A stretch of 64,000 bases of DNA, from the NCBI GenBank assembly GCA_963769765.1, contig CAVYNA010000001.1, positions 457,250 through 521,249 of the forward strand, given 5' to 3'. Shown in pieces: positions 7,975 through 16,431 of this stretch; the first letter of the stretch is position 1; the number at the start of each line of letters is the position of its first letter. The stretch is from Bog-756 sp963769765 (GTDB lineage Bacteria > Actinomycetota > Acidimicrobiia > Acidimicrobiales > RAAP-2). Position numbers and translations under genes: made by a program. The notes under the pieces are model-generated. The model did not search any database, was not told the origin of the DNA, and was given only the letters and a program-made list of their open reading frames with translations.

Positions 7975-9272
7975 GCGACCTCGGGGAGCTCCGGCTGTCG
8001 GGCTGCTTCGCGGATGCCCGGTACGACCGCGAGCGTGGCGAGGAGGAGCGTGCCGAACGCGTCCACTGCGCGGTTGTCGGGCCGGACGGCCACGAAGAAT
8101 GCGGCCGCTGCACACCAGGCGAGCGACTGGACGGGGAAGCGGCGCGCCACGAGGTCGTAGAGGAAGTAGAGGACGCTCGCGCCGAGGAGGTAGTAGGCGA
8201 ACACGACTGACTCGAAGACGAGCCGGCTGGCCATGCAGGCGAGCCCGAGCGCGACCAGCCGCTCGGGGGTGATCGCACGCCCTGCGAGGCGATGCCCCAC
8301 CCAGATACTCAGCCCGATTGCGAAGAGAACCGGGAGGTCGCGGGCGACCGCCGAGGCGACGCTTCCGGTGACCCCGGCCAAGCTCAGCACCGTCGAGCCC
8401 GACACCGCACCCCCTGCGCTGAACCCGCTCAGATTCTCCCACGTGGCCCTTGGAGCCGACACGAAGAACGGGACGATGCCGGCGGCGAAGACCACCGCGC
8501 CGGTGCCGGCCAGCGTGAGCCGTGCACGCGCTCCCATTGCTGTGGCAAGGGCCGGGATGAAGAGCAGCACCGCGAACTGCTTCGTCAAGCATGCGACGCC
8601 GAACAGCGCGCCCGCCACAACCCAGCGACGACGGAGCGCCTGTGCGAGCCCGGCGATCCCGAGGCCGAGGCTCGCGATGTCCTCTGGATGGTAGAGCTGG
8701 ACGATCGCGCTAGTCGCGGCCGGGAGGAACGCGAGAAACGCGAGCAACCCGACCTCGCGGCCGAGCGAGTCGGCACCGCTCGCACGGAGAAGGGCGAGAC
8801 ATCCGACGGCGAGGACGAGCCACATGAGGACGCCGAGGAGCCCTTGCGACCGATACCACGGGGGCCGGCCGGGCCCGATGGTGCCGTCGGGGAGCCGCGC
8901 CGGCGACCCGCACTGGGCGACGTCGGTGGCGAACGTCGGATCGTGGAGGTACCCGCGCCCGCTCCTGAGGGTGTTCGCACGACCGACCGTCGTGCACCAG
9001 GTCGCCGAGCCGACCCAGTGGTCGAGCGCGGCGACGAACGGCGAGACGAGCAGTGCGTACCCCGGCGGGTTGGGCAGTCCGTCGTTCGCTGCTGCCGCAT
9101 GGAGCTGCCCCGTGGAGATTGCGGAGGTGACGGCGACGAGTGGCACGGTGTCCCCACCCGATGGCGGCCCCTGGCGGATCGTGACGATGCCGACGTAGCA
9201 GGCCGCCGCCGCAACGAGCAATGCAGCGGTGAGGAGCAAGGGGGGGTGGTCCCTCGGAGGCGCGGCGCTCAT
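7956..9272 (-). CDS. polytopic membrane glycosyltransferase-like protein (GT-C type)
   Basis: The 438-residue protein has about ten hydrophobic segments, starting with LLLTAALLVAAAACYVGIV. A long extracytoplasmic loop between the first two (residues about 35-120) contains NPPGYALLVSP. The stretch LYHPEDIASLGLGIAGLAQA and RRWVVAGALFGVACLTKQ matches the middle of DUF2029/mannosyltransferase-like GT-C proteins, which use polyprenyl-phosphate sugars. The usual catalytic Asp is not identified with certainty. The ATG at 9272 (MSAAPPRD) is chosen as the last start before the first helix. It is divergent from the O-antigen-polymerase-like gene at 9432, suggesting a shared exopolysaccharide role. Confidence 0.72.
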   Translation of the reverse strand: MSAAPPRDHPPLLLTAALLVAAAACYVGIVTIRQGPPSGGDTVPLVAVTSAISTGQLHAAAANDGLPNPPGYALLVSPFVAALDHWVGSATWCTTVGRANTLRSGRGYLHDPTFATDVAQCGSPARLPDGTIGPGRPPWYRSQGLLGVLMWLVLAVGCLALLRASGADSLGREVGLLAFLAFLPAATSAIVQLYHPEDIASLGLGIAGLAQALRRRWVVAGALFGVACLTKQFAVLLFIPALATAMGARARLTLAGTGAVVFAAGIVPFFVSAPRATWENLSGFSAGGAVSGSTVLSLAGVTGSVASAVARDLPVLFAIGLSIWVGHRLAGRAITPERLVALGLACMASRLVFESVVFAYYLLGASVLYFLYDLVARRFPVQSLAWCAAAAFFVAVRPDNRAVDAFGTLLLATLAVVPGIREAARQPELPEVAPPPAT

Positions 9273-9431
9273 CGCAAATGGGCGCGCGGTCCCCGTGTTC
9301 GCACCATCGCGCTCCTCTTGTTCCGCCTCGAACGGGGTCACACTACCCAGCGGCCACCCCGGTGGCGCATGCACGTCGGCCGCCATGCGAAGTTCCGGCC
9401 GGATCAGGCTGCCGTGCGAAGCTGTTCGTCG

Positions 9432-10967
9432 ATGACCCTCACCGGTGGTCAACCGGCGGTCGAGACCGAGCTCGAGACAGCGCCCATCACGTCGAGGACT
9501 GGCTCGCCGCCGGCCGTCGCGGTCGGCGTCACCGTGCCCGTGCTCGGTGCCGTCGTGGTCGGCATGCTTGCTGCCTCCGTCTACCGGCAAGGGGCCTTCT
9601 ACCCGGTGGATGCCTTCGGGATGGCCGTCGCCTCGGTTCTCCTCGTCGTCTGGGCGCTGCGTCTGCGCCACGACCTCGTCGCGGTCGTGGTCACTGCGTC
9701 GTTGGGCGGCCTCGCAATCTGGTGGGACGTGCGTGCCCGCATGGAGGGCACACCGGCCGCGGTGCTCCCGATCGGTGCGTCGCTCGTCGGCTTCCTCGCT
9801 GCGTACCTGGTGGTCCGCAACCTCGACCACCGAGACCGGAGCCGGGTCGCGGCGGTCGTCGTCGCGATCGGCACCGCGACCGCGTCGGTCGGGGTCGCAG
9901 GCACGCTCGTGCACTGGCACCCGGTCGCCCAGATCGCGGACGGGAGCTGGCGCCTCTCGAGCACGCTGACCTCGTCGAGCGCGTCGGCCGTGCTCTTCGC
10001 GGTCTCGATCCTCCTTGCACTCTCCTTCGACCTCCGGACACCCCTTCCGCGGCTCGCCGTCTGCTGCTGTCTTGCCGGCATGATCGTGGCTCGGAGCCCG
10101 TGGGAGCTGCTGGCGCTCGGCGTCGGCGCGTTCGCGGTCCCGATCCGCCAGTGGACCGATGCGCTCTGGCCGCTCGTGATGGGCGCCGTTGCCGGACTCG
10201 TGATCGTCGACGCCTCGACCGGTACCCGCCCGAGCTGGCTGTCCGTCCTCGCCGTCGTCGTGGCAACCGCTGGTTCGGTGGTGACGTGGCCGTGGTCTCG
10301 ACCGGAGGGTCGGCAGGTGGCAGGCGTGGCCGCGTTGGTCGTCGTCGCTGCCGGAGTCGTCCTCCTCGAGATCCACCCACCGAACGGTCGGGAGATCCGC
10401 GCGCCTGCAGACCAGAATCAGCGGCTTGCGTGGTCGGCCGCGTCCGATGCGTGGAAGACGTCACTCCTCACCGGAGTCGGTCCAGCTCGACCGAGTCCTG
10501 TGCGGGTCGCGGTCGATGCCTATCCGGGTCTCGCTCCCGACGGCTACCTCACCGTCCTGGCGGACGCCGGGATCGTCGGCGGGGTGCTGCTCCTGGCAGC
10601 GGGTGCCGCGATCGCGTCCGACCTCCAACGCCGTGAGCGGCTCGCGACCGCCGCGGTCGGGGCCACCGTCGCCTTCGCGGTTGCCGGGGTCGTCGACACG
10701 GGTTGGCACCTGCCTGCGCTCGCGCTCGTGGGCGGTTGTGCGGCCGGTCTCGGCTCGTCCGTCGCGGCGACGGGGAGACCCGTCGACCGGCAACGCGCGC
10801 GACGGCTGCCCAGTCCCGTCGGGCCGGCCGGAGTGTGGGTCGCGGCCGTCATGGCGCTCGTGACCGCCCAGCTCGTGGTCGGAGCGGCCGGCGAGGCGAC
10901 CGGCGTCCCGACGGCTCACGGCGCGCCCCCGCGCCGACGTCGACGCCCGACGCGCCAGCCCGGATGA
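9432..10967 (+). CDS. O-antigen ligase/polymerase-like membrane protein
   Basis: The 511 residues hold about twelve hydrophobic segments. The key sign is the late motif TSLLTGVGPARPSP followed by DGYLTVLADAGIVGGVLLLA, equivalent to the GVGPG...H.YLQLLAETGLPG region of Wzy/WaaL-type proteins. These join lipid-linked sugar units outside the membrane. The ATG at 9432 follows a region with no coding character. The stop TGA at 10965-10967 overlaps the ATG of the next gene (ATGA), so it is coupled to the GH43-like gene. The last 30 residues are Arg/Pro-rich. Confidence 0.72.
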   Translation: MTLTGGQPAVETELETAPITSRTGSPPAVAVGVTVPVLGAVVVGMLAASVYRQGAFYPVDAFGMAVASVLLVVWALRLRHDLVAVVVTASLGGLAIWWDVRARMEGTPAAVLPIGASLVGFLAAYLVVRNLDHRDRSRVAAVVVAIGTATASVGVAGTLVHWHPVAQIADGSWRLSSTLTSSSASAVLFAVSILLALSFDLRTPLPRLAVCCCLAGMIVARSPWELLALGVGAFAVPIRQWTDALWPLVMGAVAGLVIVDASTGTRPSWLSVLAVVVATAGSVVTWPWSRPEGRQVAGVAALVVVAAGVVLLEIHPPNGREIRAPADQNQRLAWSAASDAWKTSLLTGVGPARPSPVRVAVDAYPGLAPDGYLTVLADAGIVGGVLLLAAGAAIASDLQRRERLATAAVGATVAFAVAGVVDTGWHLPALALVGGCAAGLGSSVAATGRPVDRQRARRLPSPVGPAGVWVAAVMALVTAQLVVGAAGEATGVPTAHGAPPRRRRRPTRQPG

Positions 10968-11857
10968 TCCTCTCCGGACCCGATCCGACCGATCCCTTCA
11001 TGGTGAAGGTCGGCAACCGGTTCCTCCTCTATACGAGCCAGGGGACTGGCTTCCTCAACGTCCCCCTGCGCATCGGCGCGACGCCCGGACGGTGGAGTCC
11101 GCCGACCGACGTGCTGCCCACGCTGCCGGCGTGGGCCGAGGGGGGCCTGACGTGGGCGCCCGATGTCCATCGGGTCCGCGGCGGGTGGGCGCTCTACTTC
11201 ACGTCGCTGTTGCGAGGCGTCGGGCCGCCGACCCACTGCATCGGCGCGGCCTACGCGCGGACGCCGGAGGGTCCGTTCACTCCGACGGATCGTCCGTTCA
11301 TCTGCCAGCTCGACCACCGGGGGTCGATCGACGCACGTGTCTACGACGACACCGGAGGTCGGCTGGTCATGCTCTGGAAGTCGGAGGACAACGCCAATCC
11401 GGACGTGCCCGGACCGGACCAGAACGGTCCGACCGGCATCTACTCGCAGGCTCTCAGCGCGGACGGTCGTGACCTTCTCGGCCAGCCCGTGAAGATCTTC
11501 GGACCCACGCAGCCCTGGGAAGGGACCATCGTCGAAGCACCCGACCTGATCGAGGCCTGGGGCACCTACTGGCTCGTCTTCTCGGGCAACTGGTACTACT
11601 CGACGTCCTACGGCATCGGCGTAGCCGCATGCCAGAGCCCGTTCGGTCCGTGCACCGACCCGCGGCCCTCGCCGTTCCTCGGCTCCAACTTCCAGGGTTC
11701 GGGCCCGGGAGAGTCATCCCTCTTCCACGACGGACGCGACGTGTTCCTGCTCTACAACCCGTTCCACGCGAACGATCCGGGGCCCGTCATCCCACGCCCG
11801 GTGGCGATGGTGCGCCTCGGCTTCACGCCGAGTGGTCCGTATCTGGCACGAGGGTGA
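10964..11857 (+). CDS. glycoside hydrolase family 43-like protein
   Basis: The 297-residue protein reads as a five-bladed propeller of the GH43/GH62 type. It starts ILSGPDPTDPFMVKVGNRFL (possible catalytic base Asp), with LTWAPDVHRVRGGWALYFTS in blade 2 and GTIVEAPDLIEAWGTYWLVF (possible acid Glu). Such enzymes cut arabinose- or xylose-containing glycans. The ATG is part of an ATGA overlap with the previous gene. The same frame upstream is Pro/Thr/Ala-rich (APAPTSTPDAPAR) and lacks a signal peptide, so either it is cytoplasmic or a frameshift has cut it from an N-terminal export signal. A larger relative is at 18481-20262. Confidence 0.75.
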   Translation: MILSGPDPTDPFMVKVGNRFLLYTSQGTGFLNVPLRIGATPGRWSPPTDVLPTLPAWAEGGLTWAPDVHRVRGGWALYFTSLLRGVGPPTHCIGAAYARTPEGPFTPTDRPFICQLDHRGSIDARVYDDTGGRLVMLWKSEDNANPDVPGPDQNGPTGIYSQALSADGRDLLGQPVKIFGPTQPWEGTIVEAPDLIEAWGTYWLVFSGNWYYSTSYGIGVAACQSPFGPCTDPRPSPFLGSNFQGSGPGESSLFHDGRDVFLLYNPFHANDPGPVIPRPVAMVRLGFTPSGPYLARG

Positions 11858-11949
11858 ACGGAACCTGCAGGCTCTTCCGCTCGAAACGTTCCTGCGGTAC
11901 CGTGTCGAAGGGGCCAGGCACCTGGGCCGCGGCGGAACGGGGGTACCGG

Positions 11950-13734
11950 ATGAAGCGCTGGAAGCAGTGGACGCGTCTCGGCGTGGCGGCGGCTGCGAGC
12001 TTCGTGCTGCTCGTCACCGTCCTCCCCGAGGTCGCCTCGGGCATCGGGCTCACCTCGCTCGGCGCCCGGTTGGCGAGCTCCGCCGGTTGCGGCTCGGGGA
12101 GCGGCTCCGGTTCGAGCGGGTCGTCGTCTTCGGGCAGCAGTGGCTGTTGCAGTGGCTCCGGCAGCTCGGGCTCGAGCTCCTCGAGCGTGTGCCCGACGGG
12201 CTTCGGGACGGTGACCGGCAAGGTCAAGGTGACCGGTGCGCCGGCCGGCTTCGTCCCCGCCTACGAGGGGGCAGGTGCCTGCCCGATCGGCGGCCCACCG
12301 GGCATCGCGTGCGCGAGTCCCGCCAACACGCTCGCGACCAACGGGCTCTACTCGCTCACGCTGCCCGCCGGCACGTGGTTCGTGGCGGGCTTCTACGAGC
12401 TCGGCGCCTACAGCGGCGCGTTCATCGGGACGGCGCACCTGGTGACGGTCACGACGAACGGAACGGTGACCCAGAACGTCAGCGTGCCCTACCAGCTTCC
12501 GGTCACGATCTCGGGCACGGTGGCGATCACCAAGGTGCCCTCGCCGCTCGTGCTCCAGAACCTCGAGGCCCTGCTCTGTCCTTCCTTCGCCCCGTACACC
12601 GGCGGAGCTGCCTCGATCGCCTGCGTGCATGCGTACGGCACCCCGACCGGTCCCGACTCGGCGAGCTACAAGGTCGCGACGCTGCCGCCGGGTGTCTGGA
12701 CCGTCTACCCCGGGTTCTGCGTCCAGTACGCCTGTGTGGACATTTCGAAGGCCGGTGTCGCGGTGACCACGGCCGCCGGCGGCTCGTACACCGTCGATGT
12801 CAAGACGCCGTTCGTCCTCCCCGGTGAGGGTGTGGTCACCGGCACGGTCAGCGTGACCGGTGCACCCGTGGGCTTCAGCCAGCCGATGGGCGTGATCGCC
12901 TGTCGGCCGGCAGGAGGCATCTGCTCGAGCTACTACACGAACGTCTCGGGCCAGACGTATACGCTGCTCCTCCCGAAGGGCACCTTCCAGCTCGTCGCCT
13001 TCTACGAAGTGCCTCCCTTCTACAATGCCGTCGAGGGTCCGATCACGACCCTCAAGGTTGCGGCGAACAGCGTGACCTCCCTCGACCTCACCGTTCCGTA
13101 CCGGGTGCTCGGAGGCGCTGCCGGGAAGGTGGACGTGACCGGCGTGCCGAAGGGGGTCTCGATCACCGACTACACGGTGCATGCGTGCCCGGCGTCGACA
13201 TCGGTCGGTGGCCTCCTCGGACAGCTCGCCTGCGTCGACGAGTATTCCGGTCCCGCCGGCTTCGGCGGCTACATCCCTGCGGCGTCGAAGCTCGGCATCG
13301 CCGCCCACGTGCCGACGACCGCAGCCACGGCGGCCGCCCCGCCGTACGACCGGTACCGGCTCTCGACGCTGACCCCCGGCACGTGGATCCTCTACCCGGG
13401 TTACCAGACCATCTTCGGGTCGTACAGCGAGCCGGTCGGCACCGCGGTGACCGTCGAAGCCGGCAAGACGACGAGCCTCGACCTCCATGTGGCCTACCAG
13501 AAGCCGGTGCTCGGTGCCGTCGAGGGCACGGTCGCGGTCGTCGGTGGGCCGGCCGGGGGGATCACCGCCGGGGCCCGCGCCTGTACGGCGGCACCGACCG
13601 GGACGGTGTGCCCCGGGGAGGTCGACGCGTACGCTTCGTCCACTGGCACGTACACGCTCGATTCGCCCCGGGGACGTGGTGGGTCTCGGGCTTCGTCGAT
13701 CTCTAGAGTGGCGTCCGCTCCACAGAGGTCGTGA
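11950..13734 (+). CDS. secreted five-repeat protein with a disrupted C-terminus
   Basis: The gene starts MKRWKQWTRLGVAAAASFVL, a signal peptide, followed by a low-complexity Gly/Ser/Cys segment (residues about 47-80). Five repeats follow, each opening like GTVTGKVKVTGAPAGF, passing through paired cysteines, a YSLTLPAGTWFVAGFYELG core and a linker to the next. This resembles carboxypeptidase-regulatory or prealbumin-like beta domains. In repeat five the frame slips at about 13665: in the +1 frame the expected PPGTWWVSGFVDL appears, then a TAG at 13703-13705, then SGVRSTEVV to a TGA at 13803-13805. So one indel and one nonsense codon separate the original end (13805) from the present one. Confidence 0.7.
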   Translation: MKRWKQWTRLGVAAAASFVLLVTVLPEVASGIGLTSLGARLASSAGCGSGSGSGSSGSSSSGSSGCCSGSGSSGSSSSSVCPTGFGTVTGKVKVTGAPAGFVPAYEGAGACPIGGPPGIACASPANTLATNGLYSLTLPAGTWFVAGFYELGAYSGAFIGTAHLVTVTTNGTVTQNVSVPYQLPVTISGTVAITKVPSPLVLQNLEALLCPSFAPYTGGAASIACVHAYGTPTGPDSASYKVATLPPGVWTVYPGFCVQYACVDISKAGVAVTTAAGGSYTVDVKTPFVLPGEGVVTGTVSVTGAPVGFSQPMGVIACRPAGGICSSYYTNVSGQTYTLLLPKGTFQLVAFYEVPPFYNAVEGPITTLKVAANSVTSLDLTVPYRVLGGAAGKVDVTGVPKGVSITDYTVHACPASTSVGGLLGQLACVDEYSGPAGFGGYIPAASKLGIAAHVPTTAATAAAPPYDRYRLSTLTPGTWILYPGYQTIFGSYSEPVGTAVTVEAGKTTSLDLHVAYQKPVLGAVEGTVAVVGGPAGGITAGARACTAAPTGTVCPGEVDAYASSTGTYTLDSPRGRGGSRASSISRVASAPQRS

Positions 13735-13805
13735 GTCCGTCCCGGATGGTGTCGGTCACGGCAGACACCGTGAAGTCCGCCAACTTCGTCGTCACGATTC
13801 CCTGA
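13665..13805 (+). pseudogene. displaced 3' end of the five-repeat protein gene
   Basis: In the frame one base off, this reads GTWWVSGFVDL, stop, SGVRSTEVVSPSRMVSVTAD and finally NFVVTIP, completing repeat five by comparison with repeats one to four. A sequencing error could explain the frameshift but not easily the extra TAG as well. Confidence 0.6.
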
Positions 13806-14226
13806 CCGAAGGCGCCGGGCGGCGGGATCGCCGGAGGGACGGCCGTGAGGTGATCGCCGGGGGTCGCCATGTCAACCGGGCGACCTCGAGAGGGAGCTCC
13901 CCCACGCCGGCCAGCGGAAGGACGACGTGGGGGAGCTGCAACCCCGGTCCCCGACAGAGGTTGCACCCGACTGTGCTCCGGACCACTCCTCGTTCTACCA
14001 GCGGGATCCGTCCGGAGCGTCGCGGTTGCCTGAACCGCCGATGAATGTTGTGTGCGCACGGGTGAACGGAGCGCGGCGCATCGGTGACGTCCCAGTCCAA
14101 CGGTCCGCACCGTCGAAATCCCGCTCGCCCCTGGGCAAGCTCACGCGAATTGTGGTCAGATGGCTGGAGCGTCCCGCTTGCGGGCGCTGCGCCACGAACC
14201 GCCGGGGAGAGAAGGGCGGAGAGATC
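13806..14226. other. structured intergenic region before the EF-G2 gene
   Basis: There is no supported gene. Two long stems are visible: AGCTCCCCCACG (13895-13906) with CGTGGGGGAGCT (13926-13937), and GCTCCGGAC (13975-13983) with GTCCGGAGC (14010-14018). They do not match a riboswitch class I know. They may be a terminator of the upstream gene or a structured leader. Confidence 0.5.
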
Positions 14227-14268
14227 ATGGACATCCGGGACGACACAGTTCGGAAGGGTTCGATCTGA
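14227..14268 (+). CDS. 13-codon leader ORF overlapping the EF-G2 start
   Basis: The frame reads MDIRDDTVRKGSI and ends in TGATG, whose ATG starts the EF-G2 gene. It has a better Shine-Dalgarno (GGGCGGAGAG) than the main gene. Such an arrangement normally means translational coupling; an attenuation role is possible but unsupported. Confidence 0.5.
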   Translation: MDIRDDTVRKGSI

Positions 14269-16400
14269 TGGCGATCGATGCCACCAGGACGAAGCCGTCG
14301 CCGTCGCAGCGGCGTGACTCGGGACCGAGCGGCCGGGTCACCAACGGCCCGATGCCGAGCGCCATCCGAAATGTGGCATTTGTCGGGCACAACGGGGCCG
14401 GCAAGACCACCCTCGTGGAGGCGCTGCTCTTCGCGACCGGGGCACTCACCCGCCAGGGGAGGGTCGAGGACGGCACGACGGTCTCGGACTTCGAGCCCGA
14501 AGAGGTCAAGAACCAAATGTCGCTCTCGCTCTCGCTCGTACCCTGTGCGGTCGGCGACGTGAAGCTCAACCTCGTCGACACGCCGGGGTACGCGGACTTC
14601 TTCGGGGAGGTGCGGGCGGCCTGTTCGGTGGTCGATCTCGTCGTCGTGGTCGTGAGCGCGGTCGAAGGCATCGAGGCGCAGACCGAGGCGGCCTGGAACC
14701 TGGCGGGGGAGCTCGGTCTGCCCCGGCTCGTCTTCGTCAACAAGCTCGACCGCGAACGCGCGAGCTTCGACACCACGCTCGCCGAGCTGCGCGACCGCTT
14801 CGGTGCGGGCATCGCGCCACTCGAGCTCCCGGTCGGTGGAGAGGCCGGCTTCAGGGGCATCGCCGATCTGCTCACCGACACCGCGATCATCTACGACTCC
14901 GGCACGCCCGAGTCCCGCCCCATCCCCGACGACCTCGCGGCGGTCGAGCACGTGGTTCGCGAGCACCTGGTCGAGGGCATCGTCGTCGGTGACGATGCAA
15001 TGATGGAGCGCTACCTCGAGGGCGACGTGCCGAGCACCGAGGAGCTGGAGGCGACGCTCGCGACGGGGGTGGCGGACGGTCTGGTCTTCCCGGTCGTCTG
15101 CGGCTCCGCCGCGACCGGCGTCGGCATCGACCGGCTGGCCACCCTCCTCGCAGAGATCGCCCCGTCGCCCGACCGCCGCCCCCCGGTCGAGGTGTTGGCC
15201 GGTGACACGACGCACGAGGTGCCGTCCGACCCGTCGGGTCAGCCCCTCGTGCGGGTCTTCAAGACGATCTCCGACCCGTACGTCGGGAAGATCTCGCTGC
15301 TGCGGGTGCTCTCGGGGACCATCCGTCCCGACACCGTCCTTTGCAATCCGCGCACTCACGCGGACGAGCGGCTCCACGTGCTCGAGGTGCTTCGCGGCAA
15401 GGAGGCCCTGGCGGTCACCGAGGCCCGCGCCGGGGACATCGTCGCGGTGCCCAAGCTGGCGGGTGTGGCGACCGGGGACACGCTTGCGCCGAAGGGGTCG
15501 CCGGTCGTGGTCGCACCGGTCACCGCGGAGCCATCTACGTTCGCCATCGCGATCCGACCGAAGTCGAAGGGCGACGAGGACAAGCTCATGACCGGGCTGC
15601 ACCGACTCGAGGAGGAGGATCCCGCGCTCCGCGTCGAACGGGTGGACGAGACCCACCAGACCCTCCTGCGGGGCACCGGGGAGACCCACCTCGCGGTGAC
15701 CGCCGAGCGACTCGCACGCAAGTTCGGTGTCGAGGTCGAGACCCTCGAGGTCCTCATCCCGTACCGCGAGAGCATCACCTCGACCGCCGAAGCCGAGGGC
15801 AAGTACAAGAAGCAGACCGGCGGACACGGGCAGTACGGCGTCGCAACGGTTCGGATCGAACCCCTCGACCGGGGCTCGGGCTTCGAGTTCGTCGACAAGG
15901 TCGTGGGCGGCGCGATCCCACGCCAGTACATCCCTGCGGTCGAGAAGGGGGTTCTCGAGACGATGGCGCAGGGGGGCGTCCACGGATTTCCGGTGGTGGA
16001 CGTGCGGGTGACCTGTCTCGACGGCAAGTACCACCCGGTTGACTCGTCGGAGATGAGCTTCAAGATGGCCGGCTCCCTCGCGTTCCGCGAAGCGCTGGCG
16101 AAGGCCGTGCCGGTGCTGCTCGAGCCGATCTCCCTCCTCGAGGTGACCGTCCCGGCGAGCCTCCAGGGCAACGTGCTCGGCGATCTCAACGCGCGGCGCG
16201 GCCGGGTCCAGGGGACCGACGTGCTGGACGGCGGAGTGCAGACGATCAGCGCACTGGTGCCGACGGCGGAGCTGCAGCGGTACTCGATCGACCTGCGCTC
16301 GCTCACCGGCGGCCGGGGTCGGTTCCGGGCGGACCACGACCACTACGACGTGATGCCACCCAACCTCGTCGAACGTCTCGAGAAGAGCCGCCCGCACTGA
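14268..16400 (+). CDS. elongation factor G-like GTPase (EF-G2 type)
   Basis: The 710-residue protein has the EF-G domain order. The GTPase domain shows GHNGAGKTTL (G1), DTPGYADF (G3) and NKLDRER (G4). Domain II begins near QPLVRVFKTISDPYVGKIS, and domain IV starts near IPYRESITSTAEAEGKYKKQ and contains TGGHGQYGV. The C-terminus ends HYDVMPPNLVERL. It matches the second EF-G paralogue of actinobacteria, which in mycobacteria does not replace canonical EF-G; its role is unsettled. It stands alone and is preceded by the 13-codon leader ORF. Confidence 0.9.
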   Translation: MAIDATRTKPSPSQRRDSGPSGRVTNGPMPSAIRNVAFVGHNGAGKTTLVEALLFATGALTRQGRVEDGTTVSDFEPEEVKNQMSLSLSLVPCAVGDVKLNLVDTPGYADFFGEVRAACSVVDLVVVVVSAVEGIEAQTEAAWNLAGELGLPRLVFVNKLDRERASFDTTLAELRDRFGAGIAPLELPVGGEAGFRGIADLLTDTAIIYDSGTPESRPIPDDLAAVEHVVREHLVEGIVVGDDAMMERYLEGDVPSTEELEATLATGVADGLVFPVVCGSAATGVGIDRLATLLAEIAPSPDRRPPVEVLAGDTTHEVPSDPSGQPLVRVFKTISDPYVGKISLLRVLSGTIRPDTVLCNPRTHADERLHVLEVLRGKEALAVTEARAGDIVAVPKLAGVATGDTLAPKGSPVVVAPVTAEPSTFAIAIRPKSKGDEDKLMTGLHRLEEEDPALRVERVDETHQTLLRGTGETHLAVTAERLARKFGVEVETLEVLIPYRESITSTAEAEGKYKKQTGGHGQYGVATVRIEPLDRGSGFEFVDKVVGGAIPRQYIPAVEKGVLETMAQGGVHGFPVVDVRVTCLDGKYHPVDSSEMSFKMAGSLAFREALAKAVPVLLEPISLLEVTVPASLQGNVLGDLNARRGRVQGTDVLDGGVQTISALVPTAELQRYSIDLRSLTGGRGRFRADHDHYDVMPPNLVERLEKSRPH

Positions 16401-16402
16401 CG

Positions 16403-16428
16403 CGGAGGGCCGCCGTGCCGGCCCTCCG
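16403..16428. terminator. bidirectional terminator between EF-G2 and the DMT gene
   Basis: CGGAGGGCCG (16403-16412) and CGGCCCTCCG (16419-16428) form a perfect 10-bp stem with a 6-nt loop, exactly between two convergent genes. Confidence 0.8.
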
Positions 16429-16431
16429 TCG

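Noticed and set aside
8292..9431. Rightward open frame joined to the O-antigen-polymerase-like gene
   Set aside because: The part before 9432 is antisense to the membrane transferase gene and has no hydrophobic or domain pattern; membrane helices begin only after ATG 9432.
13895..14018. Known riboswitch before the EF-G2 gene
   Set aside because: The two stems are real, but no conserved core of a known class is visible; only reported as unexplained structure.
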